A program made the position numbers and the translations under genes. This document shows, in pieces, positions 44,290 through 56,577 of a DNA stretch of 64,000 nucleotides. The notes under the pieces were generated by a model, which worked only from the letters and a program-made list of their open reading frames with translations, was not told where the DNA came from and made no database searches. This DNA comes from Chelydra serpentina (lineage: Eukaryota; Chordata; Testudines; Chelydridae). The stretch spans positions 37,484,001 through 37,548,000 of the forward strand of contig JBAIAC010000008.1 of assembly GCA_037349315.1 (NCBI GenBank), read 5' to 3'. The number at the start of each line of letters is the position of its first letter. The stretch's first letter is position 1.

Positions 44290-45480
44290 ACATTAAAATA
44301 TAAACCAGTTATATGTATTACTCAATTTACAAACAAACAAACAAAATTTGTGTATAAAAATCCAACTAGTTAAAGAAAAAAATTCAAGTTTCGATAAAGA
44401 ACAGATGCAAAGTTCAGAGGAGGGGGATAGAGATGTGGAGGCAAAAAAGTGGGTGGGGGGAGGGGAGTGAGGGGAGGCCCCTTGCATTTGGTAGGATAAT
44501 TCAGATACTTCCAGGAAAACATCCCATCTCTGAAAAAAAATTTCTTGGGTATTTCTGTTATGGTATACAATTCTTTCCATGGTGGCCATGCTTATGATGT
44601 CTATGCTCCAGTCTCCAGATGTTGGTCACTTTGGGGATTTCCATTTTTGTTGTACTTGTCTTTCATCAATTCTTAGTTCTCTGCTTAGCCAACGTTTTTC
44701 AGATTTATTCATTTCCAATTACATCCATTTGGTTTAAAATGATATGTTTAGTTTGCAACATAATTTTATTTAATATGAAAAAAATAATTTTCAGTTAAAT
44801 TCTGCCCAAAACATACAGGTGGAGGAGCATTCTCAGAGCATCTGGGTTAAGTTAGTACCTGCTGAATCACAGTGCCAGCATTTATCTGATTTAGTAGCAC
44901 CTGTTTCGAACAGTTGGAGATGCATCCTCCAGAGGACTTTCTGCTGGATTAATCATGAATGGAGATCCAAAGGCCACTTCAGAGGACTAGCTAAAAGTTA
45001 TTTTAATTGGTTAGCAGAGAATAATTGGCCCAGGTCCTTCTCCCATTCTAGGGAATTTTCTATTATCTGAACAATGTCTTTTTTTTTAAAATAAATCCCA
45101 CTTGACTGGGGTGAACCATATCACTCATTGCTTTTTCAAGCCTCTTAGCCAATATTTTTGAAAGTATTTTTATATCCATATTGATTAAAGAGATGGGTCT
45201 ATAGTTATTACACTTTTGTACATCCTTACCCAGCTTAACTAGTACAGTAATTAGGGTTTTTCTCTTAGTAGGAGGCAACATACCTTTCTTTAAGACACCT
45301 TCAGTAATTATAACAGCTTAGAAGCCAGAATTTCTTGGAGACTTTGATAAAATTCTATTTGTAAGCCATCAGGGCCAGGGGTCTTACCCAGATTCATTTC
45401 TTTCGGGGCCTTGATTATTTCCTCAGATTGCAAGGGTGAGGCCAACCTGGCCTGCTGCTCTTCTGAGATTTATGGTATAT
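44290..45480 (-). pseudogene. L1/Tx1-like LINE ORF2, palm domain deleted
   Basis: On the minus strand, 45480-45280 encodes GKTPGPDGLQIEFYQS, and 45281-45066 encodes NNYRPISLINMDIKILSKIL plus HPSQVGFI: the fingers of an L1-clade reverse transcriptase. Immediately after it (about 45055 down) the text reads as the C-terminal region: WEKDLGQL, SPLKWPLDL, SDKCWHCDSAGT (cysteine-rich motif), then MATMERIVYHNRNTQE near 44590. The catalytic palm (the xADD box) that should lie between is absent, so an internal deletion joined fingers to C-terminus. Stops and frameshifts are present. L1/Tx1-type LINEs are uncommon beside CR1 in turtle DNA. Confidence 0.75.
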
Positions 45481-45481
45481 T

Positions 45482-46727
45482 GGGAGTCAGGTGAGAGAGT
45501 AGGGAAAATTCTAACATACAGAATTAAGGTCAGAGGTCAAAAGTCCCAAATAGTACCACTCAAATCAGAATGAGGGCAGGTTATTACTTGTTTGAAATTT
45601 TACCAGGCTCTTTATAATAATGATTCACCACCTGCAAAAGGGCTGTCCAACAGCTTCTGCTTTTTAGGATTTTGTAGAAAGTCTAGAGATGGAGCAGCAT
45701 CCATAATGCTATTACATTAAAAGAAAGGCATTAGAATAGTATTTGATGAAAATTAGATGGGAAAAAAATGATTCAATTGCTGATGGTTGTAGATTTTAGG
45801 AGATGGGGAAAGGAGCTGTAAAACTATGCAGTCACCATCTCAACTAGTGGCTCCCAGAAGCCGCACTTCTGCCTAGTTTTTAAGCAATTGAGAGTTTGTT
45901 CAAACTGGATGTACTACTCTAAGTGGAGCCACCTTTCTTCCATACTACAGAATAATTCTCTCCAACAGACAACAGCACTGTGAACAAAAGATCATGAGGC
46001 GTATCAACAGTGGCACAATGACATATCTGTCACTGCAGCTAACCCAACACTGAATTCTGAGTACTATGAAATCAGCCTCATTTACTGTAGCTGTTCTTGC
46101 AGTTTGATGTTAAAAAACACAACTGATGGGAACTGACACTCTCCCCAGGTAGGATGTGACTCTGTAGGGGAAGCATTACAAAGGTTTTCAATGTTCTACA
46201 GGGGCATAAAGGAGTCATAGGGAATAAAAATTCTAACCTAATCTTCAAAATGAATTGTGAAAAGCTCTGGGGACAGGTATTAGCACACAGATAACTTTAT
46301 CTCTTGGCTTCCAGATTAAATATGGGCCAGGTCTGTAGTGACTGAAAGTTCCATTAGTTGCATATTTATGACTATCCTTCTACAGCAAAATATGAATGTA
46401 TGTTAAAAAAGTCAAAGTAGGGTCTAGGAGCCTTAGGTTCTATTTCCAGTACCTTCTTTTTTCAATAATAATTTAATATATAACGTGGTTGTCCGAGGTT
46501 CCCTGATGGAGATTTCCATTGCAGGAAGAGATCCTCTTTTAGTTTTAGAAAGTGGTCTTCATTGATCTTCTTTCTTTCCAGCCTTAATTTCAGTTTATAT
46601 TTGGCAATTTTTTCCATTTATGTAAATATCCAGCATTAGAAGGCTGCTGATCATCTTTATGCTTCATGCTGCAATCAGCAGATATATCTACGTCTACTTT
46701 AGTCTTAGGAGTTATTCACTAAATTAT
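45482..46727. other. anonymous, mostly AT-rich DNA
   Basis: Some of this may be the continuation of the L1/Tx1-like LINE toward its 5' end, but I could not read a convincing protein. No other feature seen. Confidence 0.4.
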
Positions 46728-46803
46728 AGCTCCTCAAATGTATTTAGGCACCTAATTCCCATTGAAATCAATCAAGGCACCTAAATACCTTTAAGGCTCT
46801 GAG
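46728..46803. mobile_element. partial MITE related to 12942-13120
   Basis: TATTTAGGCACCTAATTCCC, ATTGAAATCAATCAAGGCAC and CTAAATACCTTTAAGG: the centre of the palindromic family with its outer ends degraded. Confidence 0.65.
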
Positions 46804-46989
46804 CTGCAGTTAAGATTCTAATACCCTTTGAAACCAATAAAACTTTAGGGAAAGTAAAGTACTGACCAGCTTGAATAAAAATACCAGAATTATCCCTAAT
46901 TCTTACTATTACAAAAATGTCCGAAAACTAAAGATGAGAACAAAGCTGCAGAAAAATACATACTTTTATAATCTCCAATATGTTAGTTA

Positions 46990-46990
46990 A

Positions 46991-47021
<31 letters not shown>

Positions 47022-47022
47022 C
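46990..47022. repeat. (GATA)n microsatellite
   Basis: About eight uninterrupted GATA units (ATAGATAGATAG...). Confidence 0.95.
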
Positions 47023-47099
47023 TATATTTATAGGTAACTGATAATGCTAAGATTATAATGGTGACTAGTCTTATTATTATTTTTATTATTTATTTATGT

Positions 47100-47235
47100 T
47101 TCAATAGGTTGTAGGGATCCTAATCATAAACCCAAACCTCATTATGCCAGTCACTGTACAAACATGTAACAAAAAGACAGTCCTTGACCGAAGGAAGTTA
47201 CAATCTAAGTATAGGACAAGAGAAGATGGATGGGT
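47100..47235 (-). mobile_element. L2-like 3' tail fragment (ancient repeat)
   Basis: Plus text CAGTCACTGTACAAACATGT, AACAAAAAGACAGTCCTTGA, CAATCTAAGTATAGGACAAG. The reverse complement continues the family at 2600-2750 and is the best-preserved copy of its 5' side here. Confidence 0.65.
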
Positions 47236-47245
47236 ACAGGAGGTC

Positions 47246-47445
47246 CCCAGTATACATCGGGGGCGGACAAAAGGACCAGCTGCCCCGGGGCTGGCAATTT
47301 AAAAGGGCAGCAGCTGAAGCCCCGGGCTCTTTAAATCACTGCTGGAGCCCTGGGCGGTGTAGGCCCTGACCCTGACCCCCAACCCCGCCCCTTCTGCCCA
47401 AGGCCCTGCCCCTTCCGGGGGGGGCTGGAGTCAGCCCCCATACTG
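47246..47445. mobile_element. unclassified GC-rich insertion
   Basis: A sharply GC-rich 200-bp island in AT-rich DNA, starting CCAGTATACATCGGGGGCGG and ending AGCCCCCATACTGG. The CCAGTAT...ATACTGG ends suggest short inverted repeats of a DNA element. No TSD found. Confidence 0.45.
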
Positions 47446-49289
47446 GTAAGAGTTCAATTTTACTTTCCCCCCTGATATTAGGCCAAATTTAGCCCTTGCA
47501 CAACTCCCCTGAAGCCAGTGAAATTGTATCCATTTACTCCAGGGCTTAATTTGGCTCCGTATTAAGTGTTTCCCTATGACAATATAGTACTAAAAATGTA
47601 TTATTAGTATAATAGTCACATATAACTGTACTAGTGAGTGACAAAATACCGTGCCTGCTATTTTCTGTTAATTATTCCCTCTAGTTTGTTAAAGTAGGTG
47701 TTAGGTGTGTTTTGAATGGCAATAGGTTACAGCAAGCTATCATCTCACTTGAGTGAATGTACAGTATCCTGCTCGCTGCAGAGCAATTTCACTCTTCGTT
47801 CAATACAAATTGAAATGGACCTGCTGCCTTCCAATGCCATACCCCTACATGGCTCAGAAACGTGATTAAAGGTGATGGAAGCAAAGCACTTTAATCCAGA
47901 TATAAAAATGAGAACTGGTTAAGATCTTTAACAATAACTGCGTAACAGTATTTTGTCCAACAAACTACATTTAAAGGGGGATAGGCGACAAAATGTTTTT
48001 CCAGAGCTTTTATTTAATGTATTTAATGCTAGTTAGTTACATAACTGTAATTAGAAGTTGTTAGATCATTAATATATTATTCCTAATTTAACCTATCTGG
48101 CACAGACAGTTATGTGCTGTAATTATTAATTAGGAAGCATAAAAATCACTAATTGCCTTCATCTGAACTATTTGATTAAGAAGGAGACTAATGGCCAGAT
48201 TCCTTGCTTCCCCAGTTATGGAAGGTGAAGTGGAGATAGGAAGAGGGGCATCAATTGTGACTCCCTAATTCTCCATCCAGTTCAAGGGTTCCCAGTGCAG
48301 GTTAAAGCAGCCTTGGCGCTGACCTAGTTGTGCCAGCCAGTTATAGTCCCTAAGGGACCATCCACCAGTTGTGGATGCCTCTTCCCAACAAAGACACCCC
48401 TCCCCCAGCACTGGAGACTGCAAGATGAGTGCCATACAACAATTACATTACCTCTATGCCTGCTGGGCACATTCTCCATACCATAGGAATCCCCAGTGTG
48501 AGAAACTGGGGTGGCTGGTGTCTCAAAAGATTGAGGCAAGGGGAGCAGAGAGGGTAAGCAAATCTGCTCCTCAGTTACCATTAATTTCACTGGTGTGTGC
48601 ACTTTCTGTTCTGGGGCAGCAGAATTCACAGGGCTTGACTGTGATTTTTTAAAAGTCTGATGCCATGGAAATGTGAACAATTTCTTCCCTTCCAAAAGCC
48701 TTCTCCCCACCACCATGAATTTGCTATTTTTTTAAAAGTGTTCATGACAACGTAGTATGCTGTGAAATAATTATTGCTATGAAAACAGAAGACAAGAAGA
48801 CAAGTTAACTGACCATATTTATGGCTTTGGTAATGATTTAAGTGATAATACAGACAAGTCCCTCCCAAAACTTTACAGAACTTTTTTTAAAAATTACTTT
48901 AACAATACTTTACCACACAGCACTTTAACAATGCTTCAATGCTCCCCATAAAGGAACTCTAAACTGAGCAGTTAACATATAACAAAAACATTGAGCAAGG
49001 ATGCCCTTATGCATTATAATTGTCCTCAGCACAAAGGTCTACAGTCAAAGGTATTAATCCTGTGGGCCCTCCCCCAATTGTCATCTTTCATTAACATCAG
49101 CTGCAGGGGATCAAACCCCACCAAGGTGTCTCACAACAGATGTACGTGACAATAATATATTGAGCTTTTTCAGCAGCACAATAGTGTCTCTCGGCGCAGT
49201 CCCAAGTCATCTTCTGGCTCCCCACTGATCCATAATGCACAACGTAGGCGAGGCTAAAGGGGAATGCATCCACAGCAAGAGGGAACAGG
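47446..49289. other. anonymous non-coding DNA
   Basis: No gene, RNA or repeat recognised. Frames at 48324-48716 (minus) and 48371-48652 (plus) overlap as mutual shadows. The part after about 48880 may belong to the Harbinger relic that follows. Confidence 0.4.
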
Positions 49290-50650
49290 ACAGATCTATT
49301 GTTTTTCATAGCCTATACAGGCAGATTCCACCCATGAGCATACAGCTCCTGGAGGGCCAGAGAAATTTGTGATGTTGTATGCACATAGGTGAGCGCTGGC
49401 TTCCTGCACAGACTTTGAAAACAGTTCTGTCTTGTGCTCACTTGCTGTGGAAGGATTCCCCTTTAGTCTCACATACATAGTGCAAGGTACAGCACCCCAT
49501 GATAATCTGAACTGCATTGGCCACAATGGGGTCCAAAAGGGTCTGGAGGCATCACCAACGGGCTTTCAGCCACCCAAAGGCTTACTTCACCCTCCTTTTC
49601 TGGCTACTCAGTCAGTAGTTGAATTCCCTTTTTCTAGGTCAACAATGTCAGGGTATGGCTTCATGAACCATAGTAGGAGTGGGGTATGCAGGGTCCCCCA
49701 AAATAAGTGTTGCACAGAAACACCATAATCTATCATGTATCAGAGGGGTAGCCATGTTAGTCTGGATCTGTAAAAACAGCAAAGAGTCCTGTGGCACATT
49801 ATAGACTAACAGACATATTGGAGCATAAGCATGCATCTGAAGAAGTGGGTATTCACCCACGAAAGCTTATGCTCCAATACTTCTGTTAGTCTATAAGGTG
49901 CCACAGGCTTCTTTGCCATTTTTACATAATCTATCATGTCATTTCTGGGGAATAAAGTCCTTTTCTTCTTCCTTGTTGTACAACCCCAATCTCCTGAGTA
50001 TCCTGGTGTCACAGATCTTACCTGCGGGTCTAACATTCATTTACCGACCCCTGTGATCCACTAAGCCTTGGAGAACCAGTGAATAGTAACCTTTTTGGTT
50101 CTCTATTTACTAGGCCAGTAACCTCATCCTTTGAATTCCGGTAATAATTGCGGGGACTTCGGTTATGGCAACCTTGAACCACCCTTGGGTACATCAGTGT
50201 TGATCGTCTGGCAAACCCGTACACCCATTGATTCAAGAGTTAACTTCCCCACCCTGAACTAGTTTGCAGCTGACCTGTAGCAGTCATGTGTTGCCAACTT
50301 CTAAAAGACAACAGCCACCTGCTTCTGCATTGGTATGGGTTTCCAAAAGTGAGTGGTCAGGGGCTGGAGAGTTGGTGTAAGCTACTCACACAACTCCATG
50401 AAGGTCTGCTTCCTCATGCTATAGGACTACATTAATTGTCATCCTAGGTTTCAAGACGATATGTTCCCACTGCACTGTGCTGATTGTCCAGGACCAGAAG
50501 TGGTGATCCACCAGTGGGCATACTGTTGCAATTCCAGCATTCAACACACCTGTTCCTTGAGACCACAGTGGATTTTCATTCCCCCTCTGGGTCAGCCATG
50601 TAGGCATCTCAAACGTTTCTGGGCTCATTCTGTCCAGTATCCAGTGCTGC
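49290..50650 (-). pseudogene. ancient Harbinger transposase relic
   Basis: Minus-strand reading gives, in scattered frames: MRKQTFMELCE with stops (from 50417), LATHDCYRSAAN (helix-turn-helix region), GYYSLVLQGLVDHRG, then PAGKICDTRIL (the second catalytic Asp region), LILGDPAYP, FMKPYPDIVD, AFGWLKARW (here the position of the third acidic residue is lost or shifted) and CCTLHYVCETKGESF (about 49450). These align in order with the transposase at 32710-33873, but with many stops and frameshifts: an older copy, and its KGYYSLVLQGLVDHRG wording suggests a different subfamily. A palindromic retroposon (49739-49924) splits it. No termini, Myb gene or third gene could be recognised. Confidence 0.8.
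49739..49924 (+). mobile_element. palindromic retroposon, full-length copy
   Basis: CATAATCTATCATGT occurs on both sides (49724-49738 and 49925-49939), a perfect 15-bp duplication. Head ATCAGAGGGGTAGCCATGTT, AGTCTGGATCTGTAAAAACA, then arms containing AGAGTCCTGTGGCAC...TTATAGACTAACAGA and the mirrored TCTGTTAGTCTATAAGGTGC...CCACAGGCTTC; tail CATTTTTA. Same architecture as 29751-29938. It interrupts the Harbinger relic, so it is younger. Confidence 0.8.
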
Positions 50651-51940
50651 ACAGTGGGAACATTTGTCTACTGAGTATCAGCAGGAGCAGAACCACCTCA
50701 TTGCATACTTGCTCCACGTCTTCTGTTTGGCAGAAGAGAGATATGAGCAGGAGCTGCTGTCACCGATTGTGTAAAGGCAGCATACTGTACCAGAAACACA
50801 CAGCAAGTCAGTTCCCAGAGTGTCTCTAGTGACACACACAGGACTCTGGGATGCTTCCCCTGAAATGGTAGCACTACTCTTACTAAATACATTACTGTAA
50901 GCGTAACCCCTCTTCTAAACAAGCACTGCCTTCTTAAGTATTTCCCAGTTACTGTTTCATACCTCACTTGCCATTTCTTGATCAACTGCTTAAAATGGTT
51001 TGCACCAGTCATCTCAACTTACTGGTTGTACCTACACTCAAATGTTCAGCTGTGTTAACAATTGGCGTCACTCAGCTTTATCCCCTCTCAGTATTTCTGG
51101 TGGTATGGACACAGTCAGCCAAATACAATGCAGCCTTAACAAAGTGTGGGCAACTCTATCAGAAAGAGAGGTGCTCACTCAGTGAAGTGTTGAGTGTGGT
51201 TTCTTATTCCAAAATGAATGGACTGGCTTTTTGCAACACCAGGTTGGGCAGAAATAAGGAGCTGCTAATTTTTCTCAAACTAGACATGACCACATTGTTG
51301 GGATTTCTTTTACAGAGAGAGAGACAGCTGTGATTAAGGTTGTGAATTATTTATTTCTCCATACTTTATTTTTAATTAGCTCGTGGATTAATGACATTAC
51401 TGACCACGTCAGACAGTCATGCTGAATCCTTTGGAATTTTACCATGGTTTGACACAAGCAGCACTTCCTTATTTTAGGTTATATTTATCTGATCATATGT
51501 AATCTGTGTCACTTTGCTGCGTTTTTTTCTGTTCCCCTCCCAGTTTTTTTCTGATGTCCTCCATGAACTTCCATAGGTCTGTTGTTGTTAAGTGCTATGG
51601 ATTGTTGTTGCTGCTGCAGTGTTGGAGCGCTGAATGTCAGCTGCAGTAGCAGACAGTGCAGCATGTTAATTCAGCAGATCTCAATGTTGTTCATAAGAAA
51701 GACCAAAGGCTTGGTTCAGCGGTGAAGGTGCACGGATAGGTTTATTGTTGACAAAGCACGGTATTAGTGCTCCATAGGAGCTAAAGGTACACTAACACAT
51801 GTATGCCTGTGACAATGGTACCAACTCAGCACACCAGGATGCTATCGCCCCGGATGGCCAAAGGTGCCCCTCCTAGGACTTCTCCCTTTATAATGTATAT
51901 GAAGAAGTTATGTATTACACTCCAGACATTGCTAGTTACC
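50651..51940. other. mostly anonymous; possible upstream part of the Harbinger relic
   Basis: 50651-51000 on minus has low-complexity glutamate- and leucine-coding text that may be the N-terminal leader of the Harbinger relic. 51001-51940 is anonymous. Several frames of 60-120 codons have no domain. Confidence 0.35.
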
Positions 51941-51948
51941 ACCTTTCT

Positions 51949-52766
51949 TAGGGTTGCCAACTTTCTAATCACACAAAACCGAACACCCTTGCCCCACCCC
52001 CTTCCCGACCCCTTCCCACAAGGCCCTGCCCCTTCTCTGAGGCCACGCCCTGACTCACTCCAGCCCCCCCTCCCTATGTCGCTTGCTCTCCCCACCCTCA
52101 CTGGGCTGGGGCAGGGAGCTGGGGTGCAGGAGGGGGTGAGGGTTCCAGCTGCGGGTGTGCGTTCTGGAGTAAGGGCTGGGGATGAGGAGTTTGGTGTGCA
52201 AGAGGGGGCTCTGGGCTGGGGCCAAGGGGTTGGAGTGTGGTAGGGGACTCAGGACTGGGGTAGGGGGTTGGAGTGCTGGAGGGGGTGTGGGCTTTAGGAG
52301 GGAGTTTGGGTGCAGGAGGGGGTTCCGACCTGGGGCAGCAGGTTGGGGTGCAGGTGGGGGCATGGGGTATGGGAGAAAGTTAGGGTGTGTGAGGGGGTTC
52401 TGACCTGGCACAGTGGGTTCTGGGTGCGGTCTCCAGCCAGGCGGCGCTTACCTCAGGTGCCTCCCAGTTGGTGGTGCACATATCCAGCCCCTAGGTGGAG
52501 GCACGGCCAGGTGGCTCTTCATGGTGCACGCTGCATGCACCACCCCCGCACCTCCCATTGGCCGCAGTTCCTGGCCAATGGGAGCTGCGGAACCGGCAAT
52601 GGGGGCAGCATGCGGAGCTTCCCTGATCGTCCCTGTGCCTAGCGCCTTAGCCCCACTGCACCACCAACCAGACTTTTAATGGCCTGGTCAGCAGTGCTGA
52701 CCGGAGCCGCCAGGGTCCCTTTTCAACTGGATGTTCCGGTCAAACACCAGAAGCCTGGCAACCTTA
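51949..52766. mobile_element. hAT-type non-autonomous DNA transposon, 818 bp
   Basis: Left end TAGGGTTGCCAACTTTCTAA, right end AAGCCTGGCAACCTTA, inverted over the outer ~11 bp and weakly further in. ACCTTTCT flanks both ends (51941-51948, 52767-52774), a perfect 8-bp TSD. The interior is a G-rich, degenerate minisatellite-like block (52090-52440, GGGGTGCAGGAGGGGG-type units) followed by a GC-rich part. Frames inside (up to 146 codons) are composition artefacts. Confidence 0.88.
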
Positions 52767-52774
52767 ACCTTTCT

Positions 52775-53309
52775 CCTTGTACCTGCTAGTTTAAAGAAAA
52801 CATCCTTATCCATTATCGTGTCATCCCTTCCTTCTTCTACAAGGGGTCAATGTCTTCCTGTACTATCTCATAAGAATGTATTTATGTAGTTACTTGAGAG
52901 ATCTGTGTGTTTTTGTACCATCCTCTCCAGTCAAAAATGTGCTTATTGGGTGTTAACTAATACCTAGTGTGTTATTTTGCCAAGGCTAGGCCTTCTCTGA
53001 TTCACAGCCTTTGGTTCACACTGTTAGTTATGCCTACGGCTCCCACAAGGCCTACATTTGTTACTATCAAATGTTTACATTCCTTCCTTGAGTGAATTGA
53101 TTGTATTTTTGTTTTTATACAGTTTGACACAAACAGATCTGTTTATCTGAAGATTTTTCATAAATGCTCCTCCACTTACCATTTGATAAAGTTTTCATGA
53201 GGACATAGAAGGTTGCGCAATAAATATAAAAATTGCTTTCCCCTACACCAGTTTCAACCTGCGTGCTCTTTCTACTTTGATAGCAATAATACACATTCAT
53301 CACCTTTAG
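52775..53309. other. anonymous non-coding DNA
   Basis: Nothing recognised. Confidence 0.5.
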
Positions 53310-53660
53310 TCAAGTATGTTGGTGTTCTGATTGATTCCGGTTTTACCTTTTGACTGCAATGGTGACATCAGCTTTCTAACAGCTAGAGAAACATTTCCTG
53401 AATTCAGCCTTTCCCCCCGCTTTTCAAATGTAGAGACTTTGATCTATGTTTCTAAAGTTCTCCAGAATCAATTATTATAATACTTGATTTATTGGCATTC
53501 CAACACATTTGATTAAGAAGCAGCAAGCAGTGCAAAACACAGCTGCTAAAATTTTGCCTGGTGCTAAGTTACTTCATGTTGTGACTTTAATTTTCTCCCA
53601 GTTGTTCTGGTTGCCAACTACATTTAAAATTAGTCATAAAGTGGATGTGGGATCTTAAAA
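53310..53660 (+). pseudogene. L2-clade LINE relic
   Basis: Plus-strand reading around 53505-53640 gives KKQQAVQNTAAKILPGAK and SQLFWLPTTFKISHKV, the conserved C-terminal part of L2-clade ORF2 (…QNAAARL…, …LHWLPV..RI..K…). Upstream, SRINYYNT-like text matches the preceding region. Many stops. An amniote-old relic. Confidence 0.7.
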
Positions 53661-56565
53661 AAATATTGTGTGAACACCATACTTATGTAAACTGTTGTGA
53701 CCGTTAAGAACTCATAGTCACCTGGGAAGATGACTGACAGAAGGGCTGACGCTACATGTTATCAGCATGAGGAGCTCCTACTGAGAATAATGAGTTTCTC
53801 AGCCTGTGGGCTATCAGTTTTGGGCCCTAAATTCATACACGCTTCCTTCAAACAGTACTATATATTGACTGATCCTGTCCTAAACTCCTCTGCGTTTCTC
53901 TTCATCAGAGCAGATGTTGATCTCTGTTACACTAGTATCAATCTGGACACACTCTGGATTTTCAAAGAAAATAGGAGTTAGTCTTGATTTACCCAGAAAT
54001 AAATATAATCAGTGGTAGCCAGCAAAGCTCCTGTATTGCTTTACTATAGAATACAGCCAGGTACAAAATGGTAAATATCTTGAAAGAAACACAAAATGTT
54101 TAATTTAAAATGTGTTTGCAGAAAAATTCTCCCTTTTTTATGATACAAAACACATGTTTTGTGTGGATTTCCTTACTCTTCTAGTAGTGTATTTTTCTAG
54201 AGAAGGAGGGAGATGTATACTTTCAAATAATGTAGCAGAGTTTATCCACGTGACCCTTACAGAGTCCATAGAGAGTTGCATAACTAAAACCCTGTGTACT
54301 GCTTTGAGGCCTAAAACTGCCCAGGGCGTTTTCTCCCTTCTGTACACACCAAGTGCACCTGTTATCCACCAGAAGAGAGCATGGGTCTTTGTTTTCCTTA
54401 GAAGTGGTTAACAAGTTCACTACAGCTGCCACCTAATAGACTTAGTTTTCTAGCTCAAGCAGCCCAGATTCATACACTAAAGATCCCAGGTTCAAACTTC
54501 ACTCTCAGCACAAAGCAGAGCTGGTTACACACCCTCAGCAGCAGCAGGGTAGGATTCTAAGCTAGTGTGCGAGAAAGTGAGGTCTAGCCCACTGCCAACT
54601 AGTGCATCACTGCCTTAAGGGACTGACCGCAAAGCCAGCTCCCTTGTCCCTCTCAGGCTAGGAGATGGAAGGCTAATTGAATTAAGGTTCTATAAGTCAG
54701 GAAAGCTCAGTAAAAATAATGGAATTAGATTCACCTTGGCAAGTGCAGTCAATGAAACAGAATGGGAAATATACTTGAAATAATGTCTTGGGATTGGTCT
54801 CCATCACTTCCTGGGCAAGCAAAAAACCCCAAAACTACAGGCATGGAAATCAGTAATCCCAGTGTGAAAGGGTTAATAAAATCAGGAAGGACCTACTACA
54901 AAGTGGTTTCTTTATATAAAAGTTAATCCTAAAACTACTCCAAAAGCATATTTTTACTGAGTCTAAAAGTATCTTTAGAGTATATTTGTCTTGCTCTGAC
55001 ATTGTAGTGAATCCACTGAAGTATAATACTGAATATTGCAGCTTGCGGGATGCTGTTCAAGCTGGTAGGATCCAGGAGAGGATAGCATAAGAAGAGAATA
55101 TGCAGACCAACTGTCTTCTCGGGTTAATACCAGGGCAGAAAATCCTACAAAGCGGCTCAGTGGATGTTTATCATCCAGAACTGCTCCTACTGATGCTGAC
55201 AGAAACCGTGTCTATAACTGCGTAGAAATGATGTTGCCCTGTTATAATTTCTCAGGTGGGAATTATTCCAGTGAGTAAGGCTGGCATGTACTAAACCAAA
55301 GCAAGACCTTTGAAATATATATTAACTCCCATTCTCTCTAGATGCTTTTGAAATATACAAGAAGCACTCTCTTCCCAGTTGGAGTCCATATGGGGTCCTC
55401 ATAAGGTCATTTCTTGTATGTTCCCAAATCAGGATGTAAAAGGCTTTCTTCAGTTCTCAATTTGTGATGTGCAGAACATCCTCTCTCACTCCTCAAGTTG
55501 ATCTGAAAGTTATTTCATCCACAGCCCACAAATTGCCACCCAATCCACCCACAGCCCATCTCATTCACCTCTCTGTCAGCGACTCTGACATATTATACTC
55601 TTGAACCTCAAATTAAAAGTGGAAAAAAGAGATTCTTTTCAGACTACAGCACAGACTGCTTCAGAGGAGACACTGGTAGGAGACAGAGATATAGATATAC
55701 ACCCAAGAGATCTGGATAAAGGAGGTGAATCTAGTTTTCCTTTAAATGAAACAATCCTTAACCACACCAGAGCCCTCATGGTAGGTGTTCTGGACATGGC
55801 AGATATTTCTGACTCTGACCCTCTGAAATGTCACTGCTTCATTCTTTATAAACTCTATGTAGGTACATCCACATCCAATCATACTACAATATGAATGTAA
55901 ATAGAGTTGAATCAATCTGTGTATTTGGAACCTGGAGTAAGTCTTCTCCTGAGTTTGTTCACTATAAAAGTTAATCTTGTGTCCGAAGGAGACTGGGGAG
56001 TGGGAAAGGCAGTTGACCACAGGACAGAATAGGCATATTAGAGGGATCTGGTTTCACTTTCTTTCTGAAGACCAAGAAACTCAAGGAGGGATTATGCTAT
56101 ATACAAAGAAAACAATGCCAGCTTGTTCTGACCAAAATGTATAGCCCTTGCTGATTGTGTAGAGTTCAATATATTAGTTAAAACTACTAATTGGACTGTG
56201 CTACATCATATTTAAAATCAAATCAAATAAGGCAAGTGCTTTTGATAAACCATAGCTAACAGCAGGGATGTACTTCATAGAATAGGATGCAGCTCCTCAT
56301 TTCCAAAAGTGAGGCAGATAATGGAGAATTAATCTGTTTAAGATTAAACAAGCAACTAAGTCTAAAGACACTAAATAAAATGTCTTTACAAGTTATATAC
56401 AGTTCCTTCAGAAGAGCTCTTAAGAATCCCTTTTCATCATAGTTGCGGCTGTGATTTTAATCACTTAAAAATGAATGATGTGGAGTTGCAAAATGAACTG
56501 TGCTGAGCTCAAAGGCATTTCAAGTATATTTTATGTTATAGTTATCAAGTCTATTTTAGTACTTT
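53661..56565. other. anonymous non-coding DNA
   Basis: No gene or RNA identified. Near 54455-54550, AGCTCAAGCAGCCCAGATTC and ATCCCAGGTTCAAACTTCAC resemble a tRNA-derived SINE promoter but lack further support. The 97- to 99-codon frames have no domain. Confidence 0.45.
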
Positions 56566-56577
56566 ATTTTGTCATCA

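Noticed and set aside
52055..52411. proline-rich 118-codon minus frame
   Set aside because: It is the translation of the G-rich minisatellite inside a hAT element.
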